This document shows positions 6,711-8,055 of a stretch of DNA of 8,055 bases, one piece after another. Each line of letters begins with the position of its first letter. The first letter of the stretch is position 1. The position numbers and the translations under genes are program-made. The notes below the pieces were generated by a model. That model searched no databases, had not been told where the DNA came from, and was given only the letters and a program-made list of their open reading frames with translations. Source of the stretch: Bacteroidales bacterium (GTDB lineage Bacteria; Bacteroidota; Bacteroidia; Bacteroidales; NBLH01); assembly GCA_021647685.1 (NCBI GenBank), contig JAKIUH010000193.1, positions 1 to 8,055 of the forward strand, given 5' to 3'.

Positions 6711-6770
6711 ATGACTAAATTATTTAACAAACAGTTGCTTTTAGATAAAACTATATTGATTATCAGTTGA
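6711..6770 (+). pseudogene. 19-codon gene start ending in TGA, possible remnant of a nucleotide-sugar dehydratase
   Basis: The frame reads MTKLFNKQLLLDKTILIIS and then TGA. It has a weak AGG four bases before the ATG and a promoter-like element at typical spacing. The peptide resembles the first residues of Rossmann-fold UDP-GlcNAc 4,6-dehydratases (PseB/FlaA1 type), which often open polysaccharide loci and continue as DKTILITGGTGSFG. Three single-base changes would turn the codons for T-G-G into the I-S-stop seen here. No convincing continuation was found after the stop. A leader peptide or chance ORF is equally possible, so the family assignment is speculative. Confidence 0.25.
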
Positions 6771-6936
6771 TTGAATTTTTATTATAATCTATTTTGAAAA
6801 AATCTAAATATTTTATTTAACATAATTAATACCTTAAAATTTATGTTTATTCATTTCTTTTTGCAGATAATCACCCAACAGATAATAAAACTATTCTTTT
6901 ATATAAACTACCATTCTAAAAAATTTGGATGAAAAG

Positions 6937-8055
6937 TTGAACATATTGTTTATTGCTTCGTGGTATCCCACAAAATATACACCTTTTGACGGTGATTTTA
7001 TTCAGCGCCATGCACGTGCAGTTGCTCTATATTGTAATGTTACTGTAATACATCTTGCATCTGTCAAGCAAAAGGAAGATTTAATTATTGAAGATATTAG
7101 AAATAGCGGAGTTTGGGAAATAAGGGTATTTCATAAAAAACTTAAAAGCAAATTTGGTATTATAAGGGCATTTAAAAATCTTTTTTTTAAACTGAGAGCT
7201 TTTAAAAAAGCTTTTGCCATGATTGAAAAAACGGATATTGTTCATTTAAACGTATTATTTCCTGCGGGTGTTTTTGCCTTATACTTAAAATTCAGATATA
7301 AAATTCCTTTTATTGTAACGGAGCACTGGTCTAAATTTTTACCCGATTCAAATATAAATTTTACGAGTATTGAATTTTTTTTGATAAAGCAAATTGTAAA
7401 TAATGCCAAACTTATTTGTCCGGTTTCCGGAAATTTAAAAAGGGCAATGATAAGTATGAACCTACACGGCAACTATCAAATAGTACCAAATGTTGTGGAT
7501 ACCAATGTTTTTTTTCCTGTAAAAGAAATAAAAAAGCCGGATATATTTAATATTGTTCATATTTCGGGAATGACAGACCGAATTAAAAATATTACAGGTA
7601 TGCTTAATGCCGTCAAAAAAGCCTACTTTTTGAGTCCGAATTTCAAAATTACTTTTGTTGGAACAAATAATTATGAAGATTATGAACAATATGTACATAA
7701 AATTGGTATTCCTAAGGATATTATTAATTTTATTGGTGTAGTTTCGTATTCGGATGTAGCTCAAATTATGAGGCAACATCATATTTTATTAATGTTTAGC
7801 AATTATGAGAATGCTCCTTGTGTGATTTCAGAGGCACTTGTAAGCGGTTTGCCTGTAATTTCATCAGCAGTGGGCGGTATTCCTGAAATGATTGATGATA
7901 CAAACGGCTATTTAGTCGAAAAACAAAATGAAAATCAATTAGCTTTGAAAATTATAGAAATGATTGGGAACTATAATAAATTTAATACCGAATTTATTGC
8001 AAAAAATGCAAAGCAGAAATACAGTTACCAAGTAGTCGGTAAAAAGTATTTTGAT
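6937..8055 (+). CDS. GT4-family glycosyltransferase (GT-B fold), partial at right edge
   Basis: The 373 codons visible to the window edge have no stop. The protein is predicted to be a cytosolic, retaining glycosyltransferase that adds a sugar from a nucleotide donor during surface-polysaccharide or O-antigen assembly. The N-terminal lobe begins NILFIASWYPTKYTPFDGDF (2-21) and has TEHWSK (128-133). The C-terminal donor lobe has PVSGNLK (162-168), VPNVVDTNVFFP (183-194) and ITFVGTNN (238-245). The EX7E motif spans E291 to E299 in NYENAPCVISEALVSGLPVI (289-308) and is followed by GGIPEMI (313-319). Most of the usual 370-400 residues are present. There is no in-frame ATG near the family start: the frame opens after TAA at 6904, and TTG at 6937 gives the canonical M-N-I-L-F-I beginning, with GGA seven bases upstream. 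TTG at 6925 is an alternative. An ATG at 6929 lies in another frame and hits TGA after three codons, which suggests a possible one-base deletion. Confidence 0.88.
   Translation, partial: MNILFIASWYPTKYTPFDGDFIQRHARAVALYCNVTVIHLASVKQKEDLIIEDIRNSGVWEIRVFHKKLKSKFGIIRAFKNLFFKLRAFKKAFAMIEKTDIVHLNVLFPAGVFALYLKFRYKIPFIVTEHWSKFLPDSNINFTSIEFFLIKQIVNNAKLICPVSGNLKRAMISMNLHGNYQIVPNVVDTNVFFPVKEIKKPDIFNIVHISGMTDRIKNITGMLNAVKKAYFLSPNFKITFVGTNNYEDYEQYVHKIGIPKDIINFIGVVSYSDVAQIMRQHHILLMFSNYENAPCVISEALVSGLPVISSAVGGIPEMIDDTNGYLVEKQNENQLALKIIEMIGNYNKFNTEFIAKNAKQKYSYQVVGKKYFD

Larger units (their letters stand above)
6332..6936. other. AT-rich divergent intergenic region
   Basis: This gap of about 605 bases separates the minus-strand SUMF1-like gene from the plus-strand glycosyltransferase. 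Composition is extreme in places: a hand count of 6481-6600 gives 16 G/C in 120. It holds the -7 candidate at 6449-6456, a strong hairpin at 6609-6644, a plus-strand promoter-like element at 6682-6689 and a 19-codon gene start at 6711-6770. From 6771 to 6936 only short, low-complexity reading frames were seen. No tRNA or known riboswitch was recognised. Confidence 0.6.

Noticed and set aside
6790..6796. TATTTTG with a TTG 20 bases upstream as a closer promoter for the glycosyltransferase
   Set aside because: It is one base short of TAnnTTTG, and the surrounding A/T tracts make near-matches frequent; the element at 6682-6689 is a full match.
6843..6932. 29-codon plus-strand ORF just before the glycosyltransferase, its TGA overlapping the ATG at 6929
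   Set aside because: The peptide is low-complexity (Phe/Ile/Lys/Tyr-rich) with no recognisable domain or clear ribosome site. The ATGA overlap is intriguing but can arise by chance.
7242..7782. Minus-strand open frames opposite the glycosyltransferase (7242-7472, 7462-7782)
   Set aside because: They are antisense shadows of the plus-strand GT4 gene, which has a continuous frame with conserved motifs over the same bases.

Overview
The window looks like a chromosomal stretch from a low-GC member of the Bacteroidota. Three things suggest this. The protein families fit: a large SNF2 ATPase, YaaA, a secreted SUMF1-fold protein and a surface-polysaccharide glycosyltransferase. Shine-Dalgarno sequences are nearly absent. 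Several starts are preceded by the Bacteroidota-type -7 element TAnnTTTG, twice about 20 bases before the ATG. The genus cannot be named from the sequence.

Layout. Five genes lie on the minus strand from 6331 down to 15. In order of transcription they are a secreted SUMF1/FGE-like protein (6331-5522), a small XRE-type repressor (5299-5078) followed 27 bases later by yaaA (5050-4283), an SNF2-family helicase (4192-1244), and an ORF (1139-15) that joins the front of a heptose-7-phosphate kinase (HldE/RfaE1 type) to the back third of 3-isopropylmalate dehydratase large subunit (LeuC). A very AT-rich gap of about 600 bases (6332-6936) separates these from a plus-strand GT4 glycosyltransferase that runs off the right edge and probably begins a surface-polysaccharide locus.

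How the parts relate. The XRE gene and yaaA probably form a small operon, with a palindromic operator candidate upstream. The SUMF1-like gene ends at a perfect 28-bp palindrome that can act as its terminator. The SNF2 gene and the kinase/LeuC ORF each have their own promoter candidate. The plus-strand side is irregular: a promoter-like element and ATG lead into only 19 codons before a stop, and the glycosyltransferase has no in-frame ATG at its expected start.

I found no CRISPR array, tRNA, rRNA, insertion sequence or recognisable defence system. The points most worth checking are the kinase-LeuC chimera (artefact, relic or true fusion), the QLSLF sliding-clamp-like motif inside the SNF2 motor, and the damaged-looking start of the polysaccharide locus.
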